A stretch of 64,000 bases of DNA from Streptomyces noursei ATCC 11455 (GTDB taxonomy: Bacteria; Actinomycetota; Actinomycetes; Streptomycetales; Streptomycetaceae). The stretch covers positions 6,758,001 through 6,822,000 of the forward strand of contig NZ_CP011533.1 in the NCBI RefSeq assembly GCF_001704275.1, read 5' to 3'. How positions within the stretch are numbered: position 1 is the first letter of the stretch; every line of letters begins with the position of its first letter. The translations under genes and the position numbers were made by a program. Below the pieces are notes generated by a model, which saw only the letters and a list, made by a program, of their open reading frames with translations, was not told the DNA's origin and did no database searches. Shown here piece after piece: positions 9,381 through 19,431 of this stretch.

Positions 9381-10450
9381 ACTCCATGAAGCAGATCCTC
9401 TTCTCCGGGATGATCGGGCTCTTCCTGACCCTGATCGGTACCCCGCTGCTGATCAAACTGCTGGCCAAGAAGGGCTACGGGCAGTTCATCCGCGATGACG
9501 GCCCCCGCACCCACGGCAGCAAGAAGGGCACGCCCACCATGGGCGGCATCTCCTTCATCCTGGCCACGATCATCGCCTACGCCCTGACGAAGGTGATCAC
9601 CTCCAGCCACCCGACCTTCTCGGGTGTCCTGGTGCTCTTCCTCTTCGCGGGCATGGGTCTGGTCGGCTTCCTCGACGACTACATCAAGATCGTCAAGCAG
9701 CGGTCGCTGGGCCTGCGGGCCAAGGCGAAGATGGCCGGTCAGCTGATCGTCGGCATCGCCTTCGCGGTGCTCTCGCTCCAGTTCGCCGACCTGCGGGGCG
9801 CGACCCCGGCCTCCGACCGGCTCTCCTTCACCCAGGACTTCGGCTGGCAGATCGGCCCGGTGCTCTTCGTCATCTGGGCGCTGTTCATGATCCTGGCGAT
9901 GTCCAACGGCGTGAACCTCACCGACGGCCTCGACGGCCTGGCCACCGGTGCCTCGGTGATGGTCTTCGGCGCCTACACCTTCATCGGCATCTGGCAGTAC
10001 CAGGAGTCCTGCGCCAACCAGATCACCGCCGGACCCGGCTGTTACGAGGTCCGCGATCCACTCGACCTCGCGGTGGTCGCCTCCGCCCTGATGGGCGCCT
10101 GCTTCGGCTTCCTGTGGTGGAACACCTCGCCCGCCAAGATCTTCATGGGCGACACCGGCTCGCTGGCACTGGGCGGCGCGCTCGCCGGCCTCGCGATCTG
10201 CTCCCGCACGGAGCTGCTGCTGGCCATCCTGGGCGGTCTGTTCGTCCTGATCACCATGTCCGTGGTCATCCAGGTCGGCTCGTTCCGCATGACCGGCAAG
10301 CGGGTCTTCCGGATGGCGCCACTCCAACACCACTTCGAACTCAAGGGGTGGTCCGAAGTCCTTGTGGTGGTCCGCTTCTGGATCATCCAGGGCATGTGCG
10401 TGATCGTCGGTCTGGGCATCTTCTACGGCGGCTGGCAGGCGGCGAAGTGA
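9377..10450 (+). CDS. mraY: Phospho-N-acetylmuramoyl-pentapeptide transferase MraY
   Basis: A polytopic membrane enzyme that transfers phospho-MurNAc-pentapeptide to undecaprenyl phosphate to make lipid I. The 357 residues hold about ten hydrophobic segments. Signature motifs are GFLDDYIK with its aspartate pair, [10 protein letters not shown], and [11 protein letters not shown], all required for Mg2+ and substrate binding. A loop rich in [10 protein letters not shown] near residue 315 is also typical. The ATG at 9377 overlaps the murF stop. It is the only clear membrane step between the Mur ligases and MurG in this operon. Confidence 0.97.
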   Translation: MNSMKQILFSGMIGLFLTLIGTPLLIKLLAKKGYGQFIRDDGPRTHGSKKGTPTMGGISFILATIIAYALTKVITSSHPTFSGVLVLFLFAGMGLVGFLDDYIKIVKQRSLGLRAKAKMAGQLIVGIAFAVLSLQFADLRGATPASDRLSFTQDFGWQIGPVLFVIWALFMILAMSNGVNLTDGLDGLATGASVMVFGAYTFIGIWQYQESCANQITAGPGCYEVRDPLDLAVVASALMGACFGFLWWNTSPAKIFMGDTGSLALGGALAGLAICSRTELLLAILGGLFVLITMSVVIQVGSFRMTGKRVFRMAPLQHHFELKGWSEVLVVVRFWIIQGMCVIVGLGIFYGGWQAAK

Positions 10451-11910
10451 CCGTGTACGACCCGCAGGACCTCCACGACTTCGCCGGTCGGCACATCACC
10501 GTGGCCGGCCTCGGCGTGAGCGGCGTCCCCGCCGCCCGCGCCCTGGCCGGCCTCGGCGCCCGCGTCACCGTCGTCAACGGCACCGACGGTGAACGCGAAC
10601 GGGCCCAGGCGGCCGAACTGGAGCAGCTGGGGGTCACCGTCCGGCTCGGTGACGGGGAGACCCTCCCCGAGGGCACCGAGGTGGTCGTGACCTCCCCCGG
10701 GTGGAAGCCCACCAGCCCGCTCTTCCTGGCCGCCGAGCAGGCCGGCGTCCCGGTCTGGGGCGACGTCGAGCTGGCCTGGAGGCTGCGCGGCCCGGACGCC
10801 GCGCCCTGGCTGGCGGTCACCGGCACCAACGGCAAGACCACCACCGTGCGGATGCTGGCCTCGATCCTGGGCGCGGCCGGCCTGCGCACCGCCGCGGTCG
10901 GCAACATCGGCGTCCCGCTGGTGGACGTCGTGCTGGGCGAGGGTCGCACGGAGGACACGTCCTACGACGTCCTCGCCGTCGAGCTCTCCAGCTACCAGCT
11001 GCACTGGGCACCCTCGGTGCGGGCGCACTCCGCGGCCGTCCTCAACCTCGCCCCGGACCACTTGGACTGGCACGGCTCCATGGCCGCGTACGCCGCCGAC
11101 AAGGGCCGGATCTACGAGGGCAACACCGTCGCCTGCGTCTACAACGTCGCCGACCCCGCCACCGAGGACCTGGTCCGCGAGGCCGACGTGGAGGAGGGCT
11201 GCCGGGCCATCGGCTTCACCCTCGGCACCCCCGGCCCGTCCCAACTGGGCATCGTCGACGACATCCTCGTCGACCGCGCCTTCGTGGAGAACCGGCAGCG
11301 GCAGGCCCAGGAGCTCGCCGAGGTCGCGGACATCGCCCCCGCCTCCGGGAAGCCGGCCCCGCACAACATCGCCAACGCGCTGGCCGCCGCGGCGCTGGCC
11401 CGCGCCTTCGGCGTCCCGGCCGCCGCGGTGCGCGAGGGACTGCGGTCCTTCCACCCGGACGCGCACCGCATCCAGCACGTCGCGGACGTCGCCGGGGTCT
11501 CCTACATCGACGACTCCAAGGCCACCAACACCCACGCCGCCGAGGCGTCGTTGGCGGCGTACGAGCACATCGTGTGGATCGCCGGCGGCCTGGCGAAGGG
11601 CGCCACCTTCGACGAGCTGGTGCGCACCGCCGCCGGGCGGCTGCGCGGGGTGGTCCTCATCGGCGCCGACCGGGCGCTGATCCGCGAAGCGCTGACGCGA
11701 CACGCCCCCGATGTCCCGGTTGTCGACCTCGACCGGACCGACACTGGGGCGATGTCCGAGGCGGTCAGGGAGGCGGCCCGCCTGGCCGAGCCCGGCGACA
11801 CCGTGCTGCTGGCCCCGGCCTGTGCCTCGATGGACATGTTCGTCAATTACAACAAGCGGGGCGAGGCGTTCGCCGACGCGGTGGGCGAACTGGCCGCCGC
11901 GGGTCACTAG
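10447..11910 (+). CDS. murD: UDP-MurNAc-L-alanine--D-glutamate ligase MurD
   Basis: A cytosolic ligase adding D-glutamate to UDP-MurNAc-L-Ala. The N-terminal Rossmann motif [11 protein letters not shown] is followed by the ATP loop GTNGKTTT with K130, and the C-terminal DDSKATN motif. The GTG at 10447 gives 487 residues and overlaps the mraY stop (GTGA). The open frame extends upstream within mraY, but that part is out of register with MurD families. The gene is followed by a 58-bp gap to ftsW. Confidence 0.95.
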   Translation: MTVYDPQDLHDFAGRHITVAGLGVSGVPAARALAGLGARVTVVNGTDGERERAQAAELEQLGVTVRLGDGETLPEGTEVVVTSPGWKPTSPLFLAAEQAGVPVWGDVELAWRLRGPDAAPWLAVTGTNGKTTTVRMLASILGAAGLRTAAVGNIGVPLVDVVLGEGRTEDTSYDVLAVELSSYQLHWAPSVRAHSAAVLNLAPDHLDWHGSMAAYAADKGRIYEGNTVACVYNVADPATEDLVREADVEEGCRAIGFTLGTPGPSQLGIVDDILVDRAFVENRQRQAQELAEVADIAPASGKPAPHNIANALAAAALARAFGVPAAAVREGLRSFHPDAHRIQHVADVAGVSYIDDSKATNTHAAEASLAAYEHIVWIAGGLAKGATFDELVRTAAGRLRGVVLIGADRALIREALTRHAPDVPVVDLDRTDTGAMSEAVREAARLAEPGDTVLLAPACASMDMFVNYNKRGEAFADAVGELAAAGH

Positions 11911-11968
11911 CCCGGTTCTCCCCGCTGCCGTCGTCGCCGGCGGCGAGCGCACCTGTGGAGGGACGAGG

Positions 11969-13321
11969 ATGACCGCCCGATCGGCGAAGCCGGCGCCACC
12001 GCGCCCGGCGCGCCGGACCCCCGCGAAGGTGCGCCCGCCGCGGGCGGGCCGGCGTCCGGCCGGCCCGCAAGGGTTCCTCACCCGGGCCAGGCGGGCCTGG
12101 GACCGCCCGTTGACGGCCTACTACCTCATCCTCGGCGCCCCGCTGCTGATCACCGTCCTCGGCCTGGTGATGGTCTACTCGGCCTCCCAGATCAAGGCCC
12201 TGCAGTCCGGCCTGGCGCCGTCGTACTTCTTCCGCAAACAACTGCTGGCGGCCGCCATCGGCGGCGGGCTGCTGCTGCTCGCGTCCCGTATGCCGGTGCG
12301 GCGGCACCGGGCGCTGGCCTACCCGCTGCTCGCCGGCTCGGTGTTCCTGCTCGGCCTGGTGCAGATCCCGGGCATCGGGGTCGCGGTCAACGGCAACCAG
12401 AACTGGATCAGCCTCGGCGGACCTTTCCAGGTGCAACCGAGCGAGTTCGGCAAGCTCGCGCTCGTCCTGTGGGCCGCCGACCTGCTCGCCCGCAAAGAGG
12501 ACAAGAAGCTACTGACGCAGTGGAAGCATTTGCTGGTTCCGCTGACGCCGGTGACATTTCTCCTGCTCGGGCTGATCATGCTCGGCGGCGACATGGGCAC
12601 CACGATCATCCTCACCGCGATCCTCTTCGGCCTGCTGTGGCTGGCCGGCGCCCCGACCCGGCTGTTCGCCGGGGTACTGGGCGCCGCGACCGTGCTCAGC
12701 GCGCTGTTGATCAAGACCAGCGCGCACCGGATGTCCCGCCTGGCCTGCATCGGGGCGACCGATCCGGGCCCCGGCGACCAGTGCTGGCAGGCCGTGCACG
12801 GCATCTATGCGCTGGCCTCCGGCGGACTCTTCGGTTCCGGCCTCGGGGCGAGTATGGAAAAATGGGGAGAACTCCCCGAACCGCACACCGACTTCATCTT
12901 CGCCATCACCGGGGAGGAACTGGGACTGGCGGGGACGCTGTCGGTGCTCGCCCTCTTCGCGGCTCTAGGCTATGCGGGTATCCGCGTGGCCGGACGCACG
13001 GAGGACCCCTTCGTACGGTACGCAGCGGGCGGTGTGACCACCTGGATCATGGCCCAGGCCGTGATCAACATGGGTGCGGTGCTCGGTCTCCTGCCGATCG
13101 CCGGTGTCCCGCTCCCGCTGTTCTCTTACGGGGGCTCCGCGCTGCTGCCGACGATGTTCGCCGTCGGGCTGCTGATCGCCTTCGCGCGTGACGAGCCCGC
13201 CGCACGGGCGGCGTTGACGGCTCGGTTGGCGCGGAAGCCGGTTTCCGGCAGGAAGCCGGCTGGGGTGAGATGGAAGACGATGAGACGGCGCGTTAAGAGG
13301 CGGCCGTCCGGAGAGCGGTGA
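11969..13321 (+). CDS. ftsW: Septal peptidoglycan glycosyltransferase FtsW (SEDS family)
   Basis: An SEDS-family polymerase that makes septal glycan strands from lipid II with FtsI. From ATG 11969, preceded by GGAGGG, the protein has 450 residues. A basic Pro/Arg/Lys-rich cytoplasmic head of about 50 residues is followed by ten hydrophobic segments. Typical stretches are GLVMVYSAS in the first segment, NGNQNWISLGGPFQVQPSEF near residue 145, and LPLFSYGGSALLP near the end. The C-terminal tail is again basic. Frames starting upstream lie inside murD and were not used. Confidence 0.95.
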   Translation: MTARSAKPAPPRPARRTPAKVRPPRAGRRPAGPQGFLTRARRAWDRPLTAYYLILGAPLLITVLGLVMVYSASQIKALQSGLAPSYFFRKQLLAAAIGGGLLLLASRMPVRRHRALAYPLLAGSVFLLGLVQIPGIGVAVNGNQNWISLGGPFQVQPSEFGKLALVLWAADLLARKEDKKLLTQWKHLLVPLTPVTFLLLGLIMLGGDMGTTIILTAILFGLLWLAGAPTRLFAGVLGAATVLSALLIKTSAHRMSRLACIGATDPGPGDQCWQAVHGIYALASGGLFGSGLGASMEKWGELPEPHTDFIFAITGEELGLAGTLSVLALFAALGYAGIRVAGRTEDPFVRYAAGGVTTWIMAQAVINMGAVLGLLPIAGVPLPLFSYGGSALLPTMFAVGLLIAFARDEPAARAALTARLARKPVSGRKPAGVRWKTMRRRVKRRPSGER

Positions 13322-13327
13322 ATTTCG

Positions 13328-14419
13328 GTGCATGTCGTACTCGCCGGTGGGGGGACCGCCGGCCACATCGAGCCCGCGCTCGCCCTCGCGGACGCCCTGC
13401 GGAGGCAGGACCCGACCGTGGGGATCACGGCACTCGGCACGGAGAAGGGCCTGGAGACCCGCCTGGTCCCCGAGCGCGGTTACGAGCTCGGCCTGATCCC
13501 GGCGGTACCGCTGCCCCGTAAGCCCACCCCCGAACTGATCACCGTCCCCGGGCGGCTGCGCGGCACGATCAAGGCCGCCGAGCAGATCCTGGAGCGCACC
13601 AAGGCGGACTGCGTCGTCGGCTTCGGTGGCTATGTGGCGCTGCCCGGCTATCTGGCCGCCAAGCGGCTCGGGGTGCCGATCGTCGTCCACGAGGCCAACG
13701 CCCGGCCCGGCCTGGCCAACAAGATCGGCTCGCGGTACGCCACGTACGTCGCCGTCAGCACCCCGGACAGCAAGCTGCGCGGCGCCCGCTATGTCGGCAT
13801 TCCGCTGCGCCGGTCCATCGCCACCCTGGACCGTGCCGCGGTCCGCCCCGAGGCGCGCGCCGCGTTCGGGCTCGACCCCAACCTGCCGACCCTGCTGGTG
13901 TCCGGCGGCTCCCAGGGCGCCCGCCGGCTGAACGAGGTCGTCCAGGCCGCCGTGCCGGCGCTCCAGCGCTCCGGTATCCAGGTGCTGCACGCGGTCGGGC
14001 CGAAGAACGAACTGCCGCACGTCGACAACATGCCGGGAATGCCCCCCTACATCCCGGTACCGTACGTGGACCGGATGGATCTCGCGTACGCCGCGGCCGA
14101 CATGATGCTCTGCCGTGCGGGCGCGATGACCGTCGCCGAGTTGTCCGCCGTCGGGCTCCCGGCCGCCTTCGTCCCGCTGCCCATCGGCAACGGTGAGCAG
14201 CGGCTCAACGCCCAGCCGTTGGTCAACGCCGGCGGTGGCCTGCTGGTCGACGACGCCCAGCTGACCCCGGACTGGGTGCAGAACAACGTGCTCCCGGTGC
14301 TGGGCGATCCGCACCGGTTGTACGAGATGTCCCGCTCGGCCTCCGAGTTCGGCCGCCGGGACGCCGACGAGTTGCTGGTCGGCATGGTCTACGAGGCGAT
14401 CGAGCAGCACCGCAAGTAG
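13328..14419 (+). CDS. murG: Lipid II synthase MurG
   Basis: A peripheral membrane GT28 glycosyltransferase that adds GlcNAc to lipid I, giving lipid II. The 363-residue product starts [21 protein letters not shown], containing the G-loop of MurG. It contains the second glycine loop [14 protein letters not shown] near residue 198, and the UDP-GlcNAc site [15 protein letters not shown] with [12 protein letters not shown] near residues 262-290. The GTG at 13328 lies 6 bp after ftsW. Length and position are normal. Confidence 0.97.
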   Translation: MHVVLAGGGTAGHIEPALALADALRRQDPTVGITALGTEKGLETRLVPERGYELGLIPAVPLPRKPTPELITVPGRLRGTIKAAEQILERTKADCVVGFGGYVALPGYLAAKRLGVPIVVHEANARPGLANKIGSRYATYVAVSTPDSKLRGARYVGIPLRRSIATLDRAAVRPEARAAFGLDPNLPTLLVSGGSQGARRLNEVVQAAVPALQRSGIQVLHAVGPKNELPHVDNMPGMPPYIPVPYVDRMDLAYAAADMMLCRAGAMTVAELSAVGLPAAFVPLPIGNGEQRLNAQPLVNAGGGLLVDDAQLTPDWVQNNVLPVLGDPHRLYEMSRSASEFGRRDADELLVGMVYEAIEQHRK

Positions 14420-14441
14420 CGGACGAGAGAAGGCGGAGAGC

Positions 14442-15257
14442 GTGGCCGGACCGACCACCGCCAGGCGCGGAGCGAAGAAGTCGCCGTCCGGCCCGCCCCC
14501 TTCGCGGCCGTCCGGCGGCCGGCGCTTCCGACTGCCGCCCCTGCGACTGCGCCGTCCGCGCCGTCGCAGTGTGATCATCATCGCGGTTGTGGCGGCGCTG
14601 CTGGGCGGGTTCGGCGCGTGGGCGCTCTACGGCTCGGACTGGCTCCGGCTGGAGGAGGTTCACGCCACGGGCACCGATGTGCTCACGCCGGAGGAGGTGG
14701 TCGCCGCCGCGTCCGCCCCCATGAACGCACCGCTCGCCTCCGTGGACACCGAAGCGGTGCGGCGCCGGCTGCTCGCCCGGCTCCCGCGCCTCAAGAGCGT
14801 TGACGTCACCCGGTCCTGGCCGCACACCCTCGGTCTGGAAGTGACCGAAAGGGCGCCGGAACTGCTGCTGCAAACGAACGGAAGGTTTGTGGAAGTGGAC
14901 GGCGAGGGCGTCCGATTCGCCACGGTGAGTCGCGCCCTCAAGGGCGTCCCGCTTCTGGAAATGACCGTTTCCGATTCCCCGAGCCTGCACCGCTTCGGAA
15001 CCGGCCGTTTGCTGCGCGCCGCGGTCACCGTCGCCCGGGACCTCCCGGCCGCGGTCCGCAAGGACGTGCGCACCGTCCGGATGCGTTCCTACGACTCCAT
15101 CACCCTCGAACTCGCAGGTGATCGCACGGTGATGTGGGGCAGCAGCGAGCAGGGCGCCGAAAAGGCGAAGGTGCTGGCCGGCCTGATGAAGGCCGCGCGT
15201 GACGCGCGCCACTTCGACATCTCGGTCCCCAGCGCCCCCGCGGTGTCCGGGAGTTGA
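14442..15257 (+). CDS. ftsQ: Cell division protein FtsQ
   Basis: A bitopic divisome protein with a POTRA domain outside the membrane. The 271 residues comprise a basic cytoplasmic head of about 43 residues ending RRRS, one membrane segment (about 44-64), the POTRA domain beginning WLRLEEVHATG, and the beta domain (DVTRSWPHTLGLEVTERAP). The start is GTG 14442, 22 bp after murG, preceded by AGAAGGCGGAGAG. It is the last gene before the ftsZ regulatory region. Sequence conservation in this family is low, but fold order and context are clear. Confidence 0.93.
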   Translation: MAGPTTARRGAKKSPSGPPPSRPSGGRRFRLPPLRLRRPRRRSVIIIAVVAALLGGFGAWALYGSDWLRLEEVHATGTDVLTPEEVVAAASAPMNAPLASVDTEAVRRRLLARLPRLKSVDVTRSWPHTLGLEVTERAPELLLQTNGRFVEVDGEGVRFATVSRALKGVPLLEMTVSDSPSLHRFGTGRLLRAAVTVARDLPAAVRKDVRTVRMRSYDSITLELAGDRTVMWGSSEQGAEKAKVLAGLMKAARDARHFDISVPSAPAVSGS

Positions 15258-15305
15258 CGTACCGCGACGCAGGCCAGCACCCTGGATGGCTACGACTATG
15301 GGTGA

Positions 15306-15318
15306 TCACATAGGGTGA
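15306..15318 (+). promoter_or_regulatory. Candidate BldD box upstream of ftsZ
   Basis: TCACATAGGGTGA is an inverted repeat (TCAC-N5-GTGA). It matches the pseudo-palindromic BldD consensus TNACNC(A/T)GNGTNA at all but one defined position. BldD is the c-di-GMP-dependent repressor of Streptomyces development, and ftsZ is a known member of its regulon. Binding here is inferred. Confidence 0.5.
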
Positions 15319-15347
15319 AAAGAAAAACGGGAGGTTCGGCGTGTTCG

Positions 15348-15377
15348 TTGAACGCGCGCGCCTTGTCGACTTAGTGT
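15348..15377 (+). promoter_or_regulatory. Candidate ftsZ promoter
   Basis: TTGAAC (15348-15353), an 18-bp spacer and TAGTGT (15372-15377) resemble a sigma-HrdB promoter, with a start near 15384 and a 155-nt leader. Streptomyces ftsZ is known to have several promoters in this region. This is one plausible candidate in the 281-bp gap before ftsZ. Confidence 0.35.
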
Positions 15378-15419
15378 CTCGTTCCAAAGGGACCGTGGAA
15401 CCAGGAACACAGGCACAGT

Positions 15420-15444
15420 AACCCTAAACTTCAGAGTTAGGGTT
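15420..15444 (+). promoter_or_regulatory. Inverted repeat AACCCTAA/TTAGGGTT before ftsZ
   Basis: Perfect 8-bp arms at 15420-15427 and 15437-15444 surround a 9-nt centre. The A/T-rich symmetrical sequence stands out in this GC-rich gap. The centre also carries CAGAGTTA, which matches one half of a BldD site. It could be a second protein site or an RNA hairpin in the ftsZ leader. Confidence 0.35.
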
Positions 15445-15538
15445 CGGGTCGGCGGAGCGGACCATCCCTTCGGCATCAGTCGGCGTCCACACGCAATGTG
15501 CGGCGACGACACGTAAATCGAGGCGAGAGGCCTTCGAC

Positions 15539-16780
15539 GTGGCAGCACCGCAGAACTACCTCGCAGTCATCAAGGTCGTCGGCATCGGCGGCGGTGGCGT
15601 GAACGCCATCAACCGGATGATCGAGGTCGGGCTCAAGGGCGTCGAGTTCATCGCGATCAACACCGATGCGCAGGCGTTGCTGATGAGCGACGCCGACGTC
15701 AAGCTCGACGTCGGCCGCGAGATGACGCGCGGACTCGGCGCCGGCGCCAACCCGGATGTGGGCCGCAAGGCGGCCGAGGACCACCGCGAGGAGATCGAGG
15801 AGGTCCTCAAGGGGGCCGACATGGTCTTCGTGACCGCGGGCGAGGGCGGCGGCACCGGCACCGGCGGTGCCCCGGTCGTCGCCAACATCGCCCGCTCGCT
15901 GGGCGCCCTGACGATCGGTGTGGTCACCCGGCCGTTCACCTTCGAGGGCCGCCGCCGCGCCAACCAGGCCGAGGACGGCATCGCGAGCCTTCGCGAAGAG
16001 GTCGACACCCTCATCGTGATCCCCAACGACCGTCTGCTGTCCATCTCGGACCGCCAGGTGAGCGTGCTCGACGCGTTCAAGTCCGCGGACCAGGTGCTGC
16101 TGTCGGGTGTCCAGGGCATCACCGACCTGATCACCACCCCGGGTCTGATCAACCTCGACTTCGCCGACGTCAAGTCCGTGATGTCGGAGGCCGGCTCGGC
16201 GCTGATGGGCATCGGCTCGGCGCGCGGCGACGACCGTGCGGTGGCCGCGGCCGAGATGGCGATCTCCTCGCCGCTGCTGGAGGCGTCGATCGACGGCGCC
16301 CGCGGTGTGCTGCTCTCCATCTCCGGCGGCTCCGACCTCGGTCTCTTCGAGATCAACGAGGCCGCGCAGCTGGTCAGCGAGGCCGCGCACCCCGAGGCCA
16401 ACATCATCTTCGGTGCGGTCATCGACGACGCGCTGGGCGACGAGGTCCGGGTGACCGTCATCGCCGCGGGCTTCGACGGCGGTCAGCCGCCGGCCCGCCG
16501 CGACGCCCAGCAGGCCGGGATGCCGTCCCCGAAGCGCGAGGAGCCCGCCCCGGCGCCGGCCCGTCCGACCGTTCCCCCGGTCGAGCCGCCGCGCACCGCA
16601 CCGTCGTTCGGCGGTCTCGGCGCGGTCCCGCAGATCCGGGACGAGGCCCCGGCGTCGTCCGACTCCTCGTCGCTGGGCGAGGTGTCCACCTCGCCGACCG
16701 GCGGCCCCTCGGTTCCCCCGGCCCGTCCGTACTCGGACTCCGCGGCCGAGGAGCTGGACGTCCCCGACTTCCTGAAGTGA
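15539..16780 (+). CDS. ftsZ: Cell division GTPase FtsZ
   Basis: The tubulin-like GTPase that forms the cytokinetic ring. The 413 residues begin [20 protein letters not shown]. The tubulin signature GGGTGTG occupies residues 103-109, and the T7 synergy loop region NLDFADVK is near residue 205. A variable Pro/Ala/Ser linker from about 318 leads to a conserved C-terminal peptide ending ELDVPDFLK, which binds SepF. The GTG at 15539 follows GGCGAGAGG. Long upstream DNA with candidate BldD sites fits developmental control of sporulation septation. Confidence 0.98.
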   Translation: MAAPQNYLAVIKVVGIGGGGVNAINRMIEVGLKGVEFIAINTDAQALLMSDADVKLDVGREMTRGLGAGANPDVGRKAAEDHREEIEEVLKGADMVFVTAGEGGGTGTGGAPVVANIARSLGALTIGVVTRPFTFEGRRRANQAEDGIASLREEVDTLIVIPNDRLLSISDRQVSVLDAFKSADQVLLSGVQGITDLITTPGLINLDFADVKSVMSEAGSALMGIGSARGDDRAVAAAEMAISSPLLEASIDGARGVLLSISGGSDLGLFEINEAAQLVSEAAHPEANIIFGAVIDDALGDEVRVTVIAAGFDGGQPPARRDAQQAGMPSPKREEPAPAPARPTVPPVEPPRTAPSFGGLGAVPQIRDEAPASSDSSSLGEVSTSPTGGPSVPPARPYSDSAAEELDVPDFLK

Positions 16781-16794
16781 CGTAAAGCACCGAC

Positions 16795-17547
16795 GTGATA
16801 GGGCAACAGCACCACGTGAGCGGCGCGCACTTCGCCTTCACCGACAGGTGGGGCGGGGTGAGCGCCGCTCCGTATGAGCAGCTCAACCTGGGCGGCGCGG
16901 TGGGCGACGACCCCGCGGCCGTCCGTGCCAACCGCGACCTGGTGGCCCGGGAACTGGGCCTGGACCCGGCCGCGGTGGTCTGGATGAACCAGGTCCACGG
17001 CCGGGATGTCGCCGTGGTCGACGGACCCTGGGGGGAGGGCGAGCCCCCGTGTGTGGACGCGGTGGTGACGAGCCGCCGGGGTCTGGCGCTGGCCGTGCTG
17101 ACCGCCGACTGCACCCCGGTCCTGCTCGCCGACCCGGCCGCCGGGATCGCGGGCGCCGCGCACGCGGGCCGGCCGGGCCTGGTCGCCGGGGTCGTGCCGG
17201 CGGTCGTCGCGGCCATGGTCGAGCGGGGCGCCGAGCCGTCCCGGATCGTCGCGTACACCGGGCCCGCGGTCTGCGGGCGCTGCTACGAGGTGCCCGAGGC
17301 GATGCGCGCCGAGGTGGCCGCGGCGGTGCCGCAGGCGTGGGCGACCACCTCCTGGGGCACCCCGTCGGTGGACGTGGCCGCGGGGGTGCGAGCCCAACTC
17401 GCCGCGGCCGGCGTGCAGTTGCGTGGGGAATCCCACATCTGCACCCTCGAATCGGCGGACCACTTCTCGTATCGACGCGACCGCAGGACCGGGCGGCTCG
17501 CGAGCTACGTATGGCTCGGGGACGCCCCCGGAGAGGCTGCGCCGTGA
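16795..17547 (+). CDS. pgeF: Peptidoglycan editing factor PgeF / multicopper polyphenol oxidase (YlmD, YfiH)
   Basis: A 250-residue protein of the DUF152/laccase-domain family. E. coli PgeF removes mis-incorporated L-Ser from UDP-MurNAc peptides, and other members were reported as polyphenol oxidases or purine nucleoside enzymes. Family motifs are visible: VHGRDVAVVDG near residue 66, TADCTPVLLAD near 102, AGAAHAGRPGL near 119 and GPAVCGRCYEV near 159, which carry the His/Cys metal ligands. It follows ftsZ by 14 bp and overlaps the next gene (GTGA). This is the usual ylm arrangement of Gram-positive bacteria. The precise substrate in Streptomyces is not fixed by sequence. Confidence 0.85.
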   Translation: MIGQQHHVSGAHFAFTDRWGGVSAAPYEQLNLGGAVGDDPAAVRANRDLVARELGLDPAAVVWMNQVHGRDVAVVDGPWGEGEPPCVDAVVTSRRGLALAVLTADCTPVLLADPAAGIAGAAHAGRPGLVAGVVPAVVAAMVERGAEPSRIVAYTGPAVCGRCYEVPEAMRAEVAAAVPQAWATTSWGTPSVDVAAGVRAQLAAAGVQLRGESHICTLESADHFSYRRDRRTGRLASYVWLGDAPGEAAP

Positions 17548-18278
17548 CCGAGGACCGCAGAACGCAACTGGCCGACAACATGGCGCGGGTGGAGGATCGT
17601 ATCTCCACCGCCTGTGCCAAGGCCGGCCGGTCGCGCGACGAGGTCACGCTGATCGTCGTCACCAAGACCTACCCCGCGAGCGACGTCCGACTGCTCGCGG
17701 AGTTGGGGGTGCGCCAGGTCGCGGAGAACCGCGATCAGGAAGCGGCTCCCAAAGCGGCCGAATGTGCCGATTTGCCGCTGACTTGGCACTTCGTCGGTCA
17801 ATTGCAGACCAACAAGGTGCGGTCGGTGGCCGGTTACGCCGGGGTCGTCCAGTCCGTCGACCGACCCCGGCTCGTCACCGCGCTCTCCAAGGAGGCGGTC
17901 CGTGCCGGGCGGGAGCTGGGCTGCCTGATCCAGGTGGCATTTGACGTCGAGTCAGGGCAAAACGGGCGAATGACGGGGGATCGCGGCGGGGTGGCGCCGG
18001 AGGGCGTCGCGGAACTCGCCGAGGTGATCGCCGGTTCTCAAGGGCTGCGTCTGGACGGCGTGATGACGGTCGCGCCGCTGGCCGGGCCGTATGCCGGACG
18101 CCAACGGGCCGCTTTCGAGCGGCTCGTGGAAATCTCATCCGACCTGCGCGCGACCCATCCTGCTGCCACCATGGTGTCGGCAGGTATGAGTGCGGACCTT
18201 GAGGACGCGGTGGCGGCCGGGGCGACACATGTGCGCATCGGTACCGCGGTACTCGGAGTCCGACCACGGCTCGGGTAA
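17544..18278 (+). CDS. PLP homeostasis protein, YggS/PLPBP family (YlmE)
   Basis: A 244-residue single-domain TIM-barrel protein that binds pyridoxal 5'-phosphate and maintains PLP homeostasis; no enzymatic activity is known. The PLP lysine is K41 in LIVVTKTYP. The family stretch WHFVGQLQTNK is present near residue 76, and GMSADLEDAVAAGATHVRIGTA near the end. The GTG at 17544 overlaps the pgeF stop. The same gene order, ftsZ-pgeF-yggS-sepF, is conserved in actinobacteria and Firmicutes. Confidence 0.93.
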   Translation: MTEDRRTQLADNMARVEDRISTACAKAGRSRDEVTLIVVTKTYPASDVRLLAELGVRQVAENRDQEAAPKAAECADLPLTWHFVGQLQTNKVRSVAGYAGVVQSVDRPRLVTALSKEAVRAGRELGCLIQVAFDVESGQNGRMTGDRGGVAPEGVAELAEVIAGSQGLRLDGVMTVAPLAGPYAGRQRAAFERLVEISSDLRATHPAATMVSAGMSADLEDAVAAGATHVRIGTAVLGVRPRLG

Positions 18279-18401
18279 CGTCGCCAAGCAAGTCGGACCA
18301 CAGCACAAAATATGGTCATTCCCGCAGGAAGCGGGCAGGCCGAGTGGATCCAGGGCCCCCGGTGACGGAGCCGATCCACCACAGAGCGGAGGACGCAGAG
18401 A

Positions 18402-19022
18402 ATGGCCGGCGCGATGCGCAAGATGGCGGTCTACCTCGGCCTCGTGGAGGACGATGGGTACGACGGCCGGGGGTTCGACCCCGACGACGAGTTCGAGCCC
18501 GAGCTTGACCCGGAGCCGGATCGGGGGCGGCGACAGCAGCACCAAGTGCCGGCCGAAACACGCCCGGAACGGGAAGAACCGGTCCGAGCCGTGACACCTC
18601 CCGCGCCGCGTGAACCCGCCCCGCTCGCCGCGGAAAGCGGACGACCCGCGCGTATCGCCCCCGTGGCATCCATCACACCCGAACGTCCGAACCTAGAGAA
18701 GAACGCACCGGTGATCATGCCCAAAGTTGTGTCCGAGCGGGAGCCTTACCGCATCACCACACTCCACCCCCGGACCTACAACGAAGCCCGTACCATCGGG
18801 GAACACTTCCGTGAGGGCACTCCGGTGATCATGAATCTCACGGAGATGGACGACACGGACGCGAAGCGACTTGTCGACTTTGCGGCCGGTCTGGTCTTCG
18901 GACTGCACGGGAGCATTGAGCGGGTGACGCAGAAGGTGTTCCTGTTGTCGCCTGCTAACGTCGATGTCACGGCGGAGGACAAGGCCCGTATCGCAGAGGG
19001 CGGGTTCTTCAACCAGAGCTGA
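18402..19022 (+). CDS. sepF: Cell division protein SepF
   Basis: A 206-residue peripheral membrane protein that anchors FtsZ to the membrane in Gram-positive bacteria. An N-terminal amphipathic start ([14 protein letters not shown]) for membrane binding is followed by an acidic, Arg/Pro-rich linker to about residue 110. The SepF/DUF552 domain then follows (about 115-205), with [16 protein letters not shown] and [20 protein letters not shown]. The C-terminal FtsZ peptide at 16750-16780 is its partner. Start ATG 18402, preceded by GGAGGACGCAGAG. The 123-bp gap upstream may hold its own promoter. Confidence 0.96.
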   Translation: MAGAMRKMAVYLGLVEDDGYDGRGFDPDDEFEPELDPEPDRGRRQQHQVPAETRPEREEPVRAVTPPAPREPAPLAAESGRPARIAPVASITPERPNLEKNAPVIMPKVVSEREPYRITTLHPRTYNEARTIGEHFREGTPVIMNLTEMDDTDAKRLVDFAAGLVFGLHGSIERVTQKVFLLSPANVDVTAEDKARIAEGGFFNQS

Positions 19023-19088
19023 GACGCAACACCGGGCACACCAAGGCCGTAAGGTCTGCACAGGAGCAAGGGGAGAGGGAAGCGCGAG

Positions 19089-19382
19089 ATGAGTGTCGCT
19101 GGTCAAGTGATCTACATCGCGCTGTACTGCTTCCTCATCCTGCTGATCTTCCGCCTGGTGATGGACTATGTCTTCCAGTTCGCCCGCTCATGGCAACCCG
19201 GCAAGGCAATGGTGGTGATTCTTGAGGCCACCTACACTGTCACCGATCCGCCACTCAAGCTTCTGCGGCGGGTCATCCCGCCGCTGCGTCTCGGGGGCGT
19301 GGCGCTCGACCTGTCCTTCTTCGTATTGATGATCATCGTCTACATCCTGATCACCGTCGTGAGGTCGGTGTTGTTGGTGTGA
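19089..19382 (+). CDS. sepG: YggT-family membrane protein SepG (YlmG)
   Basis: A 97-residue integral membrane protein of the YggT family. Two hydrophobic hairpins are seen (about residues 5-27 and 70-95), with the family motif PLKLLRRVIPPLRLGGVALD between them. In Streptomyces coelicolor the equivalent gene product SepG recruits SsgB to future division sites and influences nucleoid shape. It lies 66 bp after sepF and just before divIVA, the conserved order. The start ATG at 19089 follows GGGAGAGGGAAGCGCG. Confidence 0.92.
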   Translation: MSVAGQVIYIALYCFLILLIFRLVMDYVFQFARSWQPGKAMVVILEATYTVTDPPLKLLRRVIPPLRLGGVALDLSFFVLMIIVYILITVVRSVLLV

Positions 19383-19431
19383 ACGATACGGTCTTGCCGA
19401 TTGCCGACGACTACGTTGAGGTGAAGTAGAG

